64,000 bases of DNA from Halocaridina rubra. Lineage: Eukaryota; Arthropoda; Malacostraca; Decapoda; Atyidae. Positions 1-15,742 of the stretch are shown here, in pieces (position 1 is the first letter of the stretch; every line of letters begins with the position of its first letter). Both the position numbers and the translations under genes were made by a program. The DNA lies in the NCBI GenBank assembly GCA_037179515.1, contig JAXCGZ010017025.1, positions 37,501 to 101,500 of the forward strand. Direction: 5' to 3'. The notes below the pieces were generated by a model. The model ran no database searches. It was not told where the DNA came from and worked only from the letters and a program-made list of their open reading frames with translations.

Positions 1-191
1 TACTTTTGCATATAATGTACTCTGTGCTGCCATTCTGTGAGTTGTGTGTTAGTATGCAGCAATGTTTTATCAATATGTACACCTCCCTGTAAACCATGTT
101 CAATTCTTGATTTTATATCCATTTGAAGCATTATTTGTATGAACTCATGTAATGTCTGACGCCTTGGCGCAATAAATTAATAAAATAAAAT

Positions 192-195
<4 letters not shown>
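1..195 (+). mobile_element. probable LINE 3' UTR and tail
   Basis: No reading frame is seen. The segment ends with a small hairpin (GCC/GGC stem around 161-170), then an AATAAA-like motif and a short (TAAAA)n tail, directly followed by a (CT)n tract. Hairpin plus AATAAA plus simple A-rich tail is the usual 3' end of many arthropod non-LTR retrotransposons. The assignment is by 3'-end architecture only, since the coding part would lie outside the window. It could instead be the 3' UTR of a host gene. Confidence 0.35.

Positions 196-248
<53 letters not shown>
196..248. repeat. (CT)n microsatellite
   Basis: Uninterrupted CT dinucleotide tract of about 53 bp placed immediately after the putative LINE tail. 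Confidence 0.95.
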
Positions 249-249
<1 letters not shown>

Positions 250-932
250 ATTAGAAGTTTTATTCTGACTGCAAATGTGTGTTGCTTTATTATTACGCCT
301 GGGGTATTTATAAGGCATCTGTAATTATTATGATGGTGTCTTATGCTCGTGGAGTATATTTTTACCCGCCCTGCATAGGGTTGGTATAATGTCTCACTGA
401 CTTGGAATCAGATATGGATAAAGCTTTCGGAACTTGCTTTTGCATCCTCATGTGTATTAATACCAGCATATTTGCACTATGCTGGATGTGTTGTAAGTTA
501 GAAGGCTTGCCATTAATTGTCAGCATTTTATTGTTTGCCTGCACATCTTAGGGTTCGAATTATAACTCAGATCCTTGCCATGCTTGAGAAAAATTCTTCT
601 TCTTCCTCTATTTGCGTTCCCATTTTCATATGGGGTTGCATCTCTTCACTAGTCGTCTCCACTGGTTCCTGTCCATCTAGAGTCAAATATCATTTCAGGT
701 TGGAGGAATATTTTGTTTCCTGCGTGATGACCTTTTTTATACGAATCTTTCCCTTAATGTATTTTATTTTGTAAGATTTTTGTTATAATTTTTAGTGGTT
801 GGAGAACCAACAGTCCTGAAAATGAACAACAAAAATACTTTTAACAAATCATATTTCTAAATCATTATCTATATTGTGCCTCTTATGATGCTCTACAATT
901 CTCTTCAAAACCCCTTTTCTACCAAACAGCTA

Positions 933-934
<2 letters not shown>
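249..934. other. unassigned unique sequence
   Basis: AT-rich, with only short chance open frames on both strands. I see no domain, splice-site pair or RNA gene. Confidence 0.5.

Positions 935-1021
<87 letters not shown>
935..1021. repeat. (CT)n then short (CA)n
   Basis: About 80 bp of CT followed by a few CA units. Apparent Ser-Leu repeat proteins across it are artefacts of the dinucleotide. Confidence 0.95.
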
Positions 1022-1023
<2 letters not shown>

Positions 1024-1189
1024 CTTTCAGCTTGCGTTTTCCCACGACTTGCAGTTTTCATTGTCATGCACTCGTAATCTCGCATTCCCTCCCTGTTCTA
1101 TCTAAAGTCTCCCATGCAGCTGCTGTCTTTTGTCTTGCATGACAGTACAGATCCCCTCACTCCATGACAAACATTATGGGTATATATCC

Positions 1190-1220
1190 TGTGTGTGTGT
1201 GTGTGTGCACGGGTGTTTGA

Positions 1221-1285
<65 letters not shown>
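1190..1285. repeat. (GT)n and (AT)n microsatellites
   Basis: A GT tract of about 18 bp is followed after a short spacer by about 64 bp of AT. Confidence 0.9.
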
Positions 1286-1289
<4 letters not shown>

Positions 1290-1414
1290 GCTATGTGTGT
1301 GTGAATTAGTGCGGTCAGTATCTACTTTTCAGCTCCAAGTCCACATTTATTTTTATTATCATTCCTCCTGAGGGAGATGGTAAGAACTTCAATGTTCGCC
1401 TGCGTGTCGTAAAA

Positions 1415-1485
1415 GTTGACCAAATGGGGCGGAGCGAGTGGACTGGGAATCCCCTCCTCTGTATTTACTTCCCACAAAAAGTTTA
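1415..1485 (+). mobile_element. dispersed repeat family D, fragment
   Basis: The stretch with GGGGCGGAGCGAGTGG and the following CCTCTCC-type block matches the complement of 28100-28170, a fuller copy of the same family. Only one end of the family is present. There is no coding capacity, and the family is not recognised. Confidence 0.4.
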
Positions 1486-1486
1486 A

Positions 1487-1513
1487 GTCTTTTCTTTGAG
1501 TTAAAGAAAAGAC
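1487..1513. repeat. perfect 11-bp inverted repeat
   Basis: Arms GTCTTTTCTTT (1487-1497) and AAAGAAAAGAC (1503-1513) with a 5-nt loop, just after the family D fragment. Confidence 0.75.
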
Positions 1514-1606
1514 AAATTTCATGCCATTTTCCAAGTTGGACCTTTTATTTTTAGATATTGCCTCTACACTGGTGTCTTATGTCCATTAATTACCCGTTAT
1601 TGCAAT

Positions 1607-1610
<4 letters not shown>

Positions 1611-1693
<83 letters not shown>
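1611..1693. repeat. (CT)n microsatellite
   Basis: About 83 bp of uninterrupted CT. It is the first CT block of the compound minisatellite that follows. Confidence 0.95.
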
Positions 1694-2005
<312 letters not shown>

Positions 2006-2376
2006 AATTCTCACACTCTTTCCCCCTGCAGCTAGAGGCGGATAGTTTAGGAAGGGGGAGTGGGGAACAGTGGTAGGGGCACCTGTCAAACAACACCATC
2101 TGCCATGCGGACGGAGCATCCCTTGCTGGTTGCAATAATGACCACATGCTGCCCAGTACGGGAAAATTGCTCATATCCTTAACAAATTGTTTATATCCTT
2201 AAGAAGCGCGAGCAAGAGGTACGGTCAACAGCTGTTGAACTTGCTTGCAAGGGTGGGAACCTCGAAGAAACTGGAAATTTTGGAGGGACGAGAGGAACTG
2301 CAGTTGGGGTGCTTGAAGCATGAAGGGAAGAGGGGATAATACTAATAAAAATAATTTTGAAATATAATGCGGGTCT

Positions 2377-2379
<3 letters not shown>

Positions 2380-2461
<82 letters not shown>

Positions 2462-2485
2462 TATCTATACATATCTATCTATCTA

Positions 2486-2560
<75 letters not shown>
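2380..2560. repeat. (CT)n-(TATC)n-(AT)n compound
   Basis: CT about 2380-2451, TATC/ATCT tetranucleotides about 2451-2490, AT about 2491-2560. The tetranucleotide sits exactly at the junction of the two dinucleotides. Confidence 0.95.
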
Positions 2561-2562
<2 letters not shown>

Positions 2563-2659
2563 TCTTTTACTCTAACGGTTATAATAGAGGAATTGTAATG
2601 ATATTAATTCCACTTTGCTCCTGCATAGTATTGGTACAATCTATCTATCGCCTGGTATG

Positions 2660-2759
2660 CACATAGTCAAACTAACTGAATGATGTATTAAAACTACAGT
2701 TACATATTTCACATAGTCAAACTAACTGAATGATGTATTAGAACTACAGTTACATATTT
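2660..2759. repeat. 50-bp tandem duplication
   Basis: 2660-2709 and 2710-2759 are head-to-tail copies of one 50-bp unit starting CACATAGTCAAACTAACTGA. I count one difference (a to g at 2751), so the duplication looks recent. Confidence 0.95.
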
Positions 2760-2891
2760 AAGTTGCAAAATAGCATACTCCTAGGGCAGGAGTGCAACAA
2801 AACTGAGTCGAGGGTATTTATCACATCAGATATACCTGTTGCTAGTATAGTAAATACCGTATTATAAGTGGTTGGTTTTTGACGCCAAAAG

Positions 2892-3415
2892 GTCAAGATA
2901 TTTATTAACTCGTCTCTTCGTCGTAAGGTATCTCCCCTTTTTCTTTTCTGTCACGACTACTTCCATCGCTGCTCGGATGAGTTGGCGAGTTGCATCTCTC
3001 CCCCACTGCCGAGGCCTCGTAACACTCGCCAAGCGGCCTCATCTCACAGATACTGTGTGGAGATTTGTAGCTCGCGGATTGGTCGGTGCAGCGACAGCTT
3101 CTTCCCTTCTACCTCCAGACTCTGGAACTCTCTTCCTCCTTCTGTCTTTCCAAATACTTATGACCTTTCACCCTTCAAAGAGCAGATCTATCGTGATCTC
3201 AGGGCCTAGTCCTCCATATCTCTGGGTCCTCTGTACTTTGACTGTTTTTTCTGTCTGTCGTTTTCCTTTGTATGACATTACCTCATATCTGCCTTGTCCT
3301 TAACCTTTTTCTTTTCTCTCGTCTTGGTATTTTGTCGTGCCTGGGCCATTATTGATGAGGGTAATATTTGCCTGTCCAGGTGTGTGTGTGTGTTAAAAAA
3401 TAAAGAAAAAAAAAC
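2892..3415 (+). mobile_element. LINE family A, 5'-truncated copy 1 (RT C-terminus)
   Basis: A non-LTR retrotransposon fragment. An open frame runs about 2892-3209 and ends with TAG. It carries the typical non-LTR RT tail: LRRKV, HRCSDELASC, a Pro-rich PPLPRPR, RQAASSHRYC, FFPSTSRLWNSLP and a final FK-Q-IYR block. Of the last 75 residues about 64 match copy 2 at 26491-26853. The 3' UTR has the GTGCC(C/T)GGGCC and GATGAGGG signature and an A-rich end near 3395-3415. The copy is truncated just before the LRRKV block, so it cannot be autonomous. The clade is not assigned (Jockey/CR1-like tail). Confidence 0.85.
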
Positions 3416-3419
3416 TTGA

Positions 3420-4241
3420 CTTTTATTAAATATATGACACTTAGATTTTTTATACCTTTTTCGAAATATTAAGTTGAAACTTAAGCTTGGGAGCATTGGC
3501 GAAGAGAGTGGAGTCTTGTATAGCCTGTTCTTAGGTGGAGAATTACTGTAGACTGTCACAATTTTAAGCAGAAACAGGATTGTGTCCAAGATAAACGTGA
3601 AATTGCCACAGCTTGTAGTTCTAGCATATAGGCTCTGGGGAAAATGGCAACTCAGTTAGGTTTCGGCCCTAAGCTCAGATCAGTGGAGAAGGTAGATGTA
3701 AGGAAGGTCTTTCCTCGTAAAACTCCGAATTAGAATCATTGGGTAGTCTTAAGAGGCAAGTGAGAAACAGTAACCAACGTGGAGCTTGGGATAAAGCTGC
3801 CATCAGTGATGACGAAGTTTTTGATCAACGTGTAACAATATTTTTATTTTTATGTCAAAAGTGATTGTTTATTTATTGCAATTTACACCTCTTTCCAAGT
3901 CATTGGAGAGGGGACTTTGGCCCTGGCTATATGGTAGGTATGTAATCGGGCTCTGTTCCATCACGGTCCCTTGCTTCAGTCATTCATTTATGTATTTTGC
4001 TTTATTTTGGGTTAGGCCAATTTGATAATCATGATGTCATGAATAACTTTTGAAATGTAAATATCGCAGTTATGATTTGAGTCAAAGCCCCAGGACGACG
4101 AGGTTCTATCTTTTCATGATCGTATATCGTTGTTAATTGGTGTTCATTGTTGTTACCTGAAAGTGTATTCCAATATCAGCTAAGAATAAAACGATAGAAG
4201 AGCCTATTATGTTAGAGTATGCATACATGTTGTTATATACA
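3420..4241. other. unassigned unique sequence
   Basis: Moderately AT-rich. No open frame, splice pair or repeat that I can support. Confidence 0.5.
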
Positions 4242-4244
4242 GTG

Positions 4245-4277
<33 letters not shown>

Positions 4278-4300
4278 ATGTGCGCGCGCGCGCGCATGTA
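4242..4300. repeat. (TA)n(TG)n(CG)n alternating purine-pyrimidine tract
   Basis: About 59 bp without a break in purine-pyrimidine alternation. It passes from TA to TG to a CG block near 4282-4296. CG/TG alternation is the sequence type most prone to Z-DNA. The structure itself is inference. Confidence 0.85.
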
Positions 4301-4376
4301 GACTATAGATTTACTCTCGTAAGTTCACAGCGGCCAAGCTAGAATGCAATACGAAAAATAATTATTTCAATAATAA

Positions 4377-4377
<1 letters not shown>

Positions 4378-4417
<40 letters not shown>

Positions 4418-4418
4418 G
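4378..4418. repeat. (ATT)n microsatellite
   Basis: About 13 ATT units. Confidence 0.9.
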
Positions 4419-4755
4419 TTATCCATACGTATTTATTCTATAGCCTTGCATGCAACAAATCTCATTTAATTTTTTCCCTTATGCGACTGAGTTATCAAGG
4501 AATAAGAAATTAATAAATAACATGCCATATTATTTGCCTTTAAAAAGAAGTACAATGTATGATTGATTTTTGGAAAGACAGTTTTCACGCTAAATTTTTT
4601 TCCCTTTGTCATATATAATAATATGAAGAATTTTAAAAAAATTAAATATACGTGGGTGTGTTTATTTTTGTGTATACAAGATCCTTGATAAGCATTGAAG
4701 CCGATAGATATACTGATAGATAAGTAGATAGATGAATGGATAGCTAGCTAGCTAG

Positions 4756-4874
<119 letters not shown>

Positions 4875-5079
4875 CCTACCTATCAAGCTAATCCAGAGGC
4901 CTCTTCCTTTGAAACAGACTAACAAAGGATATCGCGCGCAAAAAGCTTAAACCATAACAGTTATGAAATCCCTTGTGCCTAACAGTGTCTACTTGCAGGG
5001 GTAGGCCTAAAATGGTGTCATTGACCTCCCGTGCCAGACAAGGGAAGAAGCGGAGGAAGCCTCACGGGACTACTGGCGC

Positions 5080-5130
5080 CGCCACCACCACCACCACCCT
5101 CCTCCCGTCCTCCTCCTCCTCCTCTACTTG
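5080..5130. repeat. (CCA)n/(CCT)n trinucleotide patch
   Basis: CCACCACCA units then CCTCCTCCT units, giving a spurious poly-proline reading on the + strand. No flanking coding signal. Confidence 0.8.
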
Positions 5131-5706
5131 CTCTTTGTTTATTTATTTGTAGCCGCGTCTTGTGTTGGGAGTCGCTTACTGTATTTATTCATATACTTAT
5201 TTTCTATTTATTTTTAGTTTATTTACTTAATGAAATATTTATGTATTTATAAAGCGCACAGAAAGTTTATTTTTATTTTGGAAAGAACAGTTACAGAGAC
5301 ATGGTTATGCGTGAATTACTTATTTTTATATATTTTTATTTTTGTAAATGGTGTGTTAGCGATCTATCTCTCTCCTTCCTTGTCCAATGGTTTTTAGCTG
5401 GTGAATAACTCCACTGTTAAGAGAGCCGTATATCTGGCTTAATTGGCAGGGACTTTAGCCTATTCCTCCCCCCATTTTTTGTTTGTTTGTTTGTTTGTGT
5501 TGGAGGCGATTTACTCAACCTATTTGTGTTGGTTTGTGGCACTCTGTTCTGCTCTATTGGACAGGATGCCAGTTGTTGTTCTGGTTTAGTATTGCTCTTG
5601 CTTGGTTAATTGGCTATTATCATATTCCTTATAATTTTTTTTTATTTCCTATAAAGACTATATTGCTAAGTATATTTGAGCGTTTATCTTTTATTTTATT
5701 TTTTTC

Positions 5707-5708
<2 letters not shown>
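5131..5708. other. unassigned unique sequence
   Basis: T-rich with short chance frames. Nothing supportable. Confidence 0.5.
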
Positions 5709-5767
<59 letters not shown>

Positions 5768-5778
5768 TTGTGTGTGTG
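5709..5778. repeat. (AT)n with short (TG)n
   Basis: About 54 bp of AT ending in a few TG units. Confidence 0.95.
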
Positions 5779-6211
5779 AAAAAGTTTTATATTTCAAAGC
5801 CATTTAACATTATAAGTATATATATTCAAGGAAACCATGATATTCACAATACTATTATCCACTAATACCAGTGTACCCTTTTATAATGTCATGAACATTA
5901 TAAAACAAAAGTTCCAATAATAAATATAAACATAACTAATAACGATATAAAACATTATTTATTCTTAAGAAGTCTTACTATTGATAAAGCTCTAACCCTT
6001 CTGATAGCTGATAAATTATGGCTATTTCAATCATCATTAGATGTTTTTATCAGCTTATCAGACGCGGCACTGGGTGGATGGTGGTACTTTGGTTAATTGT
6101 GAAGCCTTGATGGTGGTAACAGTGTGAAAGGAAATGTCTTCTGAGTACATGCAGTGACATGGGACCTCGCCTTCGTCAGGAGAGATTTCCTCCTGGCTAA
6201 ATTTTGTGAAA
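5779..6211. other. unassigned unique sequence
   Basis: AT-rich and unremarkable. No gene or element seen. Confidence 0.5.
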
Positions 6212-6352
6212 TAATAATGATGATAATAATAATAATAATAACAGGAATGCTACTAGTACTACTACTAATACTAATAATAACCAATACTACTGCTACTACT
6301 ACTAATAATAATAACAATGGTAGTAATAATAATTATTATAGCAGCAACAAAA
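6212..6352. repeat. imperfect (AAT)/(ACT)/(ATG) trinucleotide region
   Basis: A diffuse trinucleotide domain (AAT, GAT, TAC, ACT, AAC variants). It is an old, degenerated triplet microsatellite. Confidence 0.85.
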
Positions 6353-6788
6353 TTATCTCTTATTTAACAACTTGCATATTAACATAAAAATATATAACAC
6401 TGTTTGATGCTGTATAGGACCTGCTGAGATTATGTGTTGGTGTGACTGTGGCCTAATAGAATCACCGTTTTAATGACATTAATGTAATAAGAGCCTCTTT
6501 GTAGAAATTACTTAGTAAATGGATCGGATGTTCATCGGATAGGCCTAAAAGAGGTCAGAAGTAGCAAACAAAAATGTATGGCAGTGTGGAGAAGCTTTTG
6601 TGTAATGATGTTAATGAAATATGAGGCTGTGACTACATTCGAGAGAGTAACAAATTGCATCTGCGGAATAGGCCTAGAATCCCACTTTTTTCTCCCCCCC
6701 CCACCCACCTACTTTAATTTTTTTTTTTTTTTTTTCATTTTTGTCTTCATCCGTCCTGCACATATACACCTCCCTTCTTTTATTCCGT

Positions 6789-6789
<1 letters not shown>

Positions 6790-6825
<36 letters not shown>
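6790..6825. repeat. (CT)n microsatellite
   Basis: About 35 bp of CT. Confidence 0.9.
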
Positions 6826-6827
<2 letters not shown>

Positions 6828-7305
6828 AGTGTGAGTATAACTGTTTGTTAATCATGTCTTGCTATCTGTGTTTATCTCTGGGTCATTTTTATTGGCCCTT
6901 CGCGTCTTCTCAATTTTTCCTCCCAGACGTAGGTTTACTGTAATAATACTAAAGCTTTCTTCTTCTCGTCGTCTCTCCTATATATATTAAGCAGAGTGTA
7001 GGCCTATGCGAAGTAGCTTTAGGCCTACGGTAGTATTGACATGCTTCTCTCTAGTACAACGTAGTCTGTGTAACTTATGCTCCCGGAGTCTGTCGTGTTT
7101 CGAAGTCTAATGGAATTCTCTGCTCATTTGTTTGTCCAAACAAGACCTTCACTTCTCTCTTAGTTTTTCCTCCAAGTGTTGTGTTTGTGGTAATATACTT
7201 AATTCTGTATTAAATTTGCTCTAATTCCATATTATTTATATGTTAACCAAGTTTGTATGTTGGATTGTTTGCTCTACGCAGGTAATCAAACTATTCTTTT
7301 TTTGT

Positions 7306-7453
<148 letters not shown>

Positions 7454-7897
7454 ACATACTTGAAACCGTTAATAATTTGTCTTGCTGTTTCGGATTCGCA
7501 AACCAGTCTTGTGCAATAATATTTGGATGGTATTTAATGTTTATATTCCATATCTCTCTCTCTCTTGTTTTTTTTTTTTGGCAGTATTATTGTATTCATT
7601 AATTGAAGTATAGAGCAGAACAAAGGAAGGAACTGGCTGAAGAATCATTTAGATAAGCCCAAAGTGGACTTTTTCGTAGGTTTTTCTATCAACTCCTTGC
7701 CCCATTTTAAGTAGTATCTATCAGGAAGTCTCAGCATTATTTCATGGATTTGTACCTAATATTTTAATTAATGTATCATCCTGTTTAGTTATTTGTGTAT
7801 TTATCCTTTTATTTATTCCTTTATTTTTGGAAGGGATCCTAGCACTACTTCACGTTCTCTGGTCACCCGTCTTAAAAATATTGCAATTGCTGTATGT

Positions 7898-8790
<893 letters not shown>

Positions 8791-10518
8791 ACACGAGTTC
8801 GTATTTGTCAAAAGAGTGCTGATGTCTCTCATCTAAGCCACTTGCAAACTTATGGCACTGGTAAAAAATTCATTCTTCATATAATGGTACTTTGGAAACA
8901 TGTTTCCTTCAATATACCATAATCTTGGAATATGTTGTTACTATCCTTATACTGTATTTTGAGATACGATGTCTACATTATTCAGTGATCCTGTCTTGCT
9001 CTTATTTACATTAGTGGTAGGTGAGGACCGAAGGTATTGAGACCGGATCAGGTCTAGGGTGTGAGGAATAGACGGAAGCTTATCATTTTGGAATAGTGCC
9101 TTACGGCGGAAGAGGCGTATATGGAGTGCCAGAAAGATGGATCTGCTATGAAGAGTGATGATTTTGAGTATTGTACGTTGATGGTGATGTTCTGATTGAC
9201 TCTAGAGTTGTGGTATTTGTAACCCTAGTGGTGGTGATAGGCCTACGAGGTTACGTTAGCGTTCTTTTACTCATCTTTCAGTTTGACCGGACAAGGCCTA
9301 GGCCTATTACCGTTGAATGCTAAAAAAAATACCTGTAGGCTTAGTCACGGCCCCTTCTTCTCGGCTCAGACTAGATCTTAGTCGCTTTAAGATCCATCTC
9401 CTCGATTCTTCCATGCTACTAATTCCCTTAGGCCTAATCATGTTTTAAACTGTATTTGTACCGTTTTCGAAATGAAGCTCAACCTCAGACCATAAAAAAA
9501 AAAAAAAATCGAGAAATGAATAAAGTGATGTAGTGACGTTATAGTGGTAATGTAAACAAGGGTGTAGGGCTGTGGGTGGGAGGAGGAAGGGGTGGTGATG
9601 GTAGGGGGACTGGTCATCGTAGGCCTACGAGAGCAGATGTGCAGCGCCGTAGTGTGAGGGCTTACGATAGGTGCTAAATGGAGTGTGATGTGGAAGGCGA
9701 AGTAGCATTATGTGCCAACCCCATGCGTTTTTAGCACCCCATGATTCACTCATGCAGAAGAGATTCGCCATCTATCCTTTCGATACGGAGGCCTCATAAT
9801 AGATGTTTGTTGGTTTGTTATTTTTTTCTTCAAGAAAATATAACAACAGTAATAACAACAACAGTAACCAACTCGTTATTGTTCTTTGATAATCCAAATT
9901 TGAATTGTTTTACATCTTTAATATGTGTCCTCAGAGTCCAGAAGTAGGCCTAAGTATTTAAAGCAGCTACCATTATGTATTTGGTTGTGCATTGGCCTAG
10001 TACATCAAATATGTCACATTAATATTTTCCATATCTTAAACACGTGAATTAACTATATGAATGTTTGTATTATTATCGTACCTTTTCATGCATTATTTAT
10101 TTATTTATTTTGTATTTATTGTAAGCTGTCACGTAAATGTCAACTTTGATGGGAGACGAAGCTCTCCCAAGTGTCAAATACAGACCGTAACACGTGGGTT
10201 GAGAATCACGTGTTTCCACTTGAAGGAATTTTGGAATCTTAAATAGTTCCTTCAGTGTCTATAGTGGCTGTTATGGTCCTCTTGCTTTCATATAGATTTT
10301 ATTTTTACAGTTGTTTATTAATGGTAAATATTTGAAATCGGCCTCCAGTATCATCAATGGAAATATATTTACATTGCCTTAGTACATATTTCAACACTTT
10401 TGATAAAACTACTTGTGTTACAAAGCAGTTTTTTTTATATTTTGAAGTCTTAACCTATAGATTATTCATTATTCATAAATATATCTTGATATCCAGTATT
10501 TGAATTTACCATAGTGGT

Positions 10519-10523
<5 letters not shown>
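8791..10523. other. unassigned sequence rich in TAGGCCTA
   Basis: No gene recognised. GC is locally higher at 9000-9750, and the palindrome TAGGCCTA or a close variant (AGGCCTA, AGGCCTAGGCCTA) recurs (for example near 9240, 9293, 9430, 9620, 9945). Short open frames here look non-coding. Confidence 0.5.

Positions 10524-10594
<71 letters not shown>
10524..10594. repeat. (AT)n microsatellite
   Basis: About 70 bp of AT. Confidence 0.95.
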
Positions 10595-10597
<3 letters not shown>

Positions 10598-10675
10598 ATT
10601 ATGTCAAAAACCGAAATTTTAACTGCTAGATTGTTGAAAATTTACTAGTAGCAGACGTAGGCATAAGCCTACTGT

Positions 10676-10676
<1 letters not shown>

Positions 10677-10738
<62 letters not shown>
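10677..10738. repeat. (CT)n microsatellite
   Basis: About 62 bp of CT. Confidence 0.95.
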
Positions 10739-10739
<1 letters not shown>

Positions 10740-11118
10740 ACGGTGCCTTCAGCTTTAAGATCTCTACCGACCTACGCGCACTTCTCTAATAGGCCTACGA
10801 CGTTTATGCTTTTATTAGTTTTCTTTTCATTTTTTCTCAGAGATCTTTTCATACAATAGATGGTCTTAGATGCTCAACATTTTTAGCTTATCTAAGCTTT
10901 TGTCCACGTATGTAATTTTATAGCCATACTCTCAATATAAGATTATTTGGAGACGATTTTCGTGATTCTCATAGCTTGGCCTCTCCTAGCCTTTAAGGTT
11001 GTCAACAGGTTTTTTTAAGAGGAAATTCTGTGGATGTGGAAACTTTGGAGATGCCGACTTTAAGCATCGCAGGGGGAATATATAGGCCTTGCGATTCCCC
11101 CGTAGGCCTTTTTATTTT

Positions 11119-11120
<2 letters not shown>

Positions 11121-11166
<46 letters not shown>
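11121..11166. repeat. (CT)n microsatellite
   Basis: About 46 bp of CT. Confidence 0.95.
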
Positions 11167-11170
<4 letters not shown>

Positions 11171-11427
11171 GATGTTTTCTTTTTACACAATAAGTAGTCA
11201 AACTTCCCCTATTGTCCGTTTGGTTTGTCATAGATTTGCTTTCTGATGTTTTTCAGCCAATTTTAAACATTTTTGGTGGAAAATTAGAAAGGCAAAGATG
11301 AACGAATGTTGAAGTAATAATGGTTTGCTATGACAAATATATTAGATCATAATATAATTATTTATCCCTTTATAAGTCTATTCGAGAAGTTGCCTCTTGT
11401 TTATTGTGATGTAAACAATTGCTTGTA

Positions 11428-11835
11428 TTTTGGCGCCATTTTCAATCTGTAGGCCAATGTGTGACCTTTATTGGCCAGACTTAATGAAAACAGGGCTGTT
11501 AATCTGTAGTTCCTCTGACCACAGCCGCAAGACTAGATCATCTTTATATTTGCCTGCAGATGACATACAGCATGTACCCATATAACATGTCAAAGTAGCA
11601 TTTTTATTATTTTGAGGTCAAGATAACTTTTTTTTCCCCTACAGTTTCTTGCTATCCGCCACACAGGCAAATTTTCCAAGTTCCCTCTGATATTGTAAAC
11701 AGACTTAATTTTGCTAACTCCTCCCATGCAGTCACGTCCGACCAATAACGTGCTTGCTTGCTGCTTTCGTGGTAGGTGATTGGTTGATAACCCTTCTTAG
11801 GCCATACCTTCCCCCATATCTAGTTCTATGCAAAT
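11428..11835. promoter_or_regulatory. cluster of promoter-like motifs (speculative)
   Basis: Within about 400 bp I see TTTTGGCGCC (11428-11437, E2F-like), GGCCAAT (11452-11458), ATTGGCC (11470-11476), GTCACGTC (11731-11738, CRE-like), CCAAT (11742-11746), ATTGG (11779-11783) and the octamer ATGCAAAT (11828-11835). Paired opposed CCAAT boxes with an E2F-like site and an octamer are known from cell-cycle and histone promoters. No adjacent coding exon or TATA-initiator layout was found, so this may be chance. Confidence 0.2.
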
Positions 11836-12508
<673 letters not shown>

Positions 12509-12678
12509 TATTTTAGCTTTCGAAAATAATTGTATCTGATTTCTTCATTTACTAAATAAAATCTAAATTGATTTTGTAAAATATTTAATTTCCTTCATGA
12601 CAGTTGCAACTCTTTTGTAATTGCTTAATTTATATATCTATATACTATTTCAGTTCAAACTATATATATATAAAATTG

Positions 12679-12679
<1 letters not shown>

Positions 12680-12727
<48 letters not shown>
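12680..12727. repeat. (GA)n microsatellite
   Basis: About 48 bp of GA preceded by a short TA run. Confidence 0.95.
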
Positions 12728-12732
<5 letters not shown>

Positions 12733-13059
12733 GGACACAAACAGAAGGTTATTGACCCTTCCTTTAGCACATCGTATCCCCCCCACACACACTGAGAAGC
12801 TATGTGCGTTCGTTCAGTTGGACGAAACGTATCCTTCACCGTGAGTTTTCGTCTCGTTTAGAACCACTTTTACTTTCAATCGAATTTTGTTTTATTCTCT
12901 ATCAACTCGGTTTTTCTAGACAGCATTTTTTTTTTAATTAAGCGGATTATATGATGCTTCACATTCATATTTTGACATGGACATAGTTTTGTTTTTTTAA
13001 TTATATATCTTATCTTTATGAGAAAGAAACTATTAATATTATTCATATTCCGATATGGT

Positions 13060-13300
13060 TTTTCCCTCTCCCCAAGACGGACTCTTCTCGTTCTCTGTTC
13101 GTACTCATGCGTTGGCTTCCTCTCCCCCTGCTCTCAACACTCCTGGCATATTCTCTCACCGTTCCCGCTCTTTTTCTCCCTTCTACGTTGTCACTTCTCT
13201 CTCTCGGTTTTCTCTCCTCTTTTTCGCTCTCCCTGCTCTCTTTTCCCCACTCCTCTCTTTCTCTCTCCCTTCTCAACTCTATATGCCTCCCCCTAACACC
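13060..13300. repeat. non-repetitive polypyrimidine-rich patch
   Basis: About 240 bp of strong C+T bias (CTC, TCC, CCC words) without a fixed unit. It reads as open frames on both strands because stop codons are rare in such sequence. It is not a gene call. Confidence 0.6.
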
Positions 13301-13353
13301 ACGTGATCTATTAACTGGTGACGTAACCCCAGTGGGCCATTCACAGATACCAC

Positions 13354-13600
13354 GGAGAGAGAGAGAGAGAGATCGCGCATGCAAAAAGGAGGAAAGGATT
13401 GGGGGGATATTATGGGAAAGGGGGGGGGGTTAGGAAGCTATAGTAGGTGTTCTCTTGGAATATTTTTTTCTTTTGAATTCTCCGTGTTCTTTCTCTGTAT
13501 GCTACTTGATAGTTACAGGCTTTGCATCGATAGGTATATATTGTATTTTATTCTCTCCAGGTATGAGCTAGAAAATTCTTAGTTGTGTAACTAGAAAGAA

Positions 13601-13641
<41 letters not shown>
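13354..13641. repeat. two (GA)n tracts
   Basis: GA about 13354-13371 and 13601-13641. The sequence between them is unassigned. Confidence 0.9.
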
Positions 13642-14973
<1,332 letters not shown>

Positions 14974-15446
14974 GCATATAAACTATAGTTTGTCCAAGCA
15001 AATCATGTGCAAGTAATAATTAAGTGCTGATACTTTTAATTTTCCATTTATGAAATTATCAAACTTTTGTATCTTAATACGAAAGCTCCAAATATTTCTC
15101 CCCAATTCATACTGACACATACCTCAATTTTGATTTTTATCTTAAATATGTGAAATATTAATTTATTCATATTTTGATTTTTCTAAAAAAAATATTGGTG
15201 CAATTAAGGATTGAGAAACTGTGAGCGTCACTCTTGACGTCGCTGTTTAAATAGTTGCAAGTTTGCCTTTTTAATATTATTATTTTCTTTTATATCACTA
15301 GGGTTAATTTTTCTCTCATATAGGAATTTAAGCTCAGCGGATGTACATAAATAAATGTTTTTTTCCAGCGTAATATATGGATTTTTTGTTATTTAATTCT
15401 TAATCGAAGTTTTTGCAGTTTTCTTGAAGCTACATGAGTAGAACTA

Positions 15447-15449
<3 letters not shown>

Positions 15450-15525
<76 letters not shown>
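15450..15525. repeat. (AT)n microsatellite
   Basis: About 75 bp of AT. Confidence 0.95.
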
Positions 15526-15528
<3 letters not shown>

Positions 15529-15625
15529 TTGCACTTTCAGCTTATATTTCATATTATTTTTATTTTACTTTAAAAGTTTAAGTTCTCATTTATATAATTC
15601 TCTAAAATCGTGTAAATTCTACGTA

Positions 15626-15742
15626 ACAATAATAATAATAATGATAATAATAATAATAATAGCAGTAGTAATGGTAATATTAATAATAATAATGTTAATA
15701 ATAATAATTATAATAAGTGTTATTATTTTTATTATTATTATA
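15626..15742. repeat. imperfect (AAT)/(ATT) region
   Basis: Degenerate triplets that switch from AAT to ATT near 15710, so the region is partly self-complementary. Confidence 0.85.

Noticed and set aside
935..1015. Long Ser-Leu, Arg-Glu, Tyr-Ile or Thr-His repeat proteins across many loci
   Set aside because: They are frame readings of CT, GA, AT and AC dinucleotide tracts, open on both strands, without flanking coding sequence.
13018..13433. Several overlapping 80-113-codon frames on both strands
   Set aside because: All arise from one polypyrimidine patch where stop codons are rare; no start context, motif or splice support.
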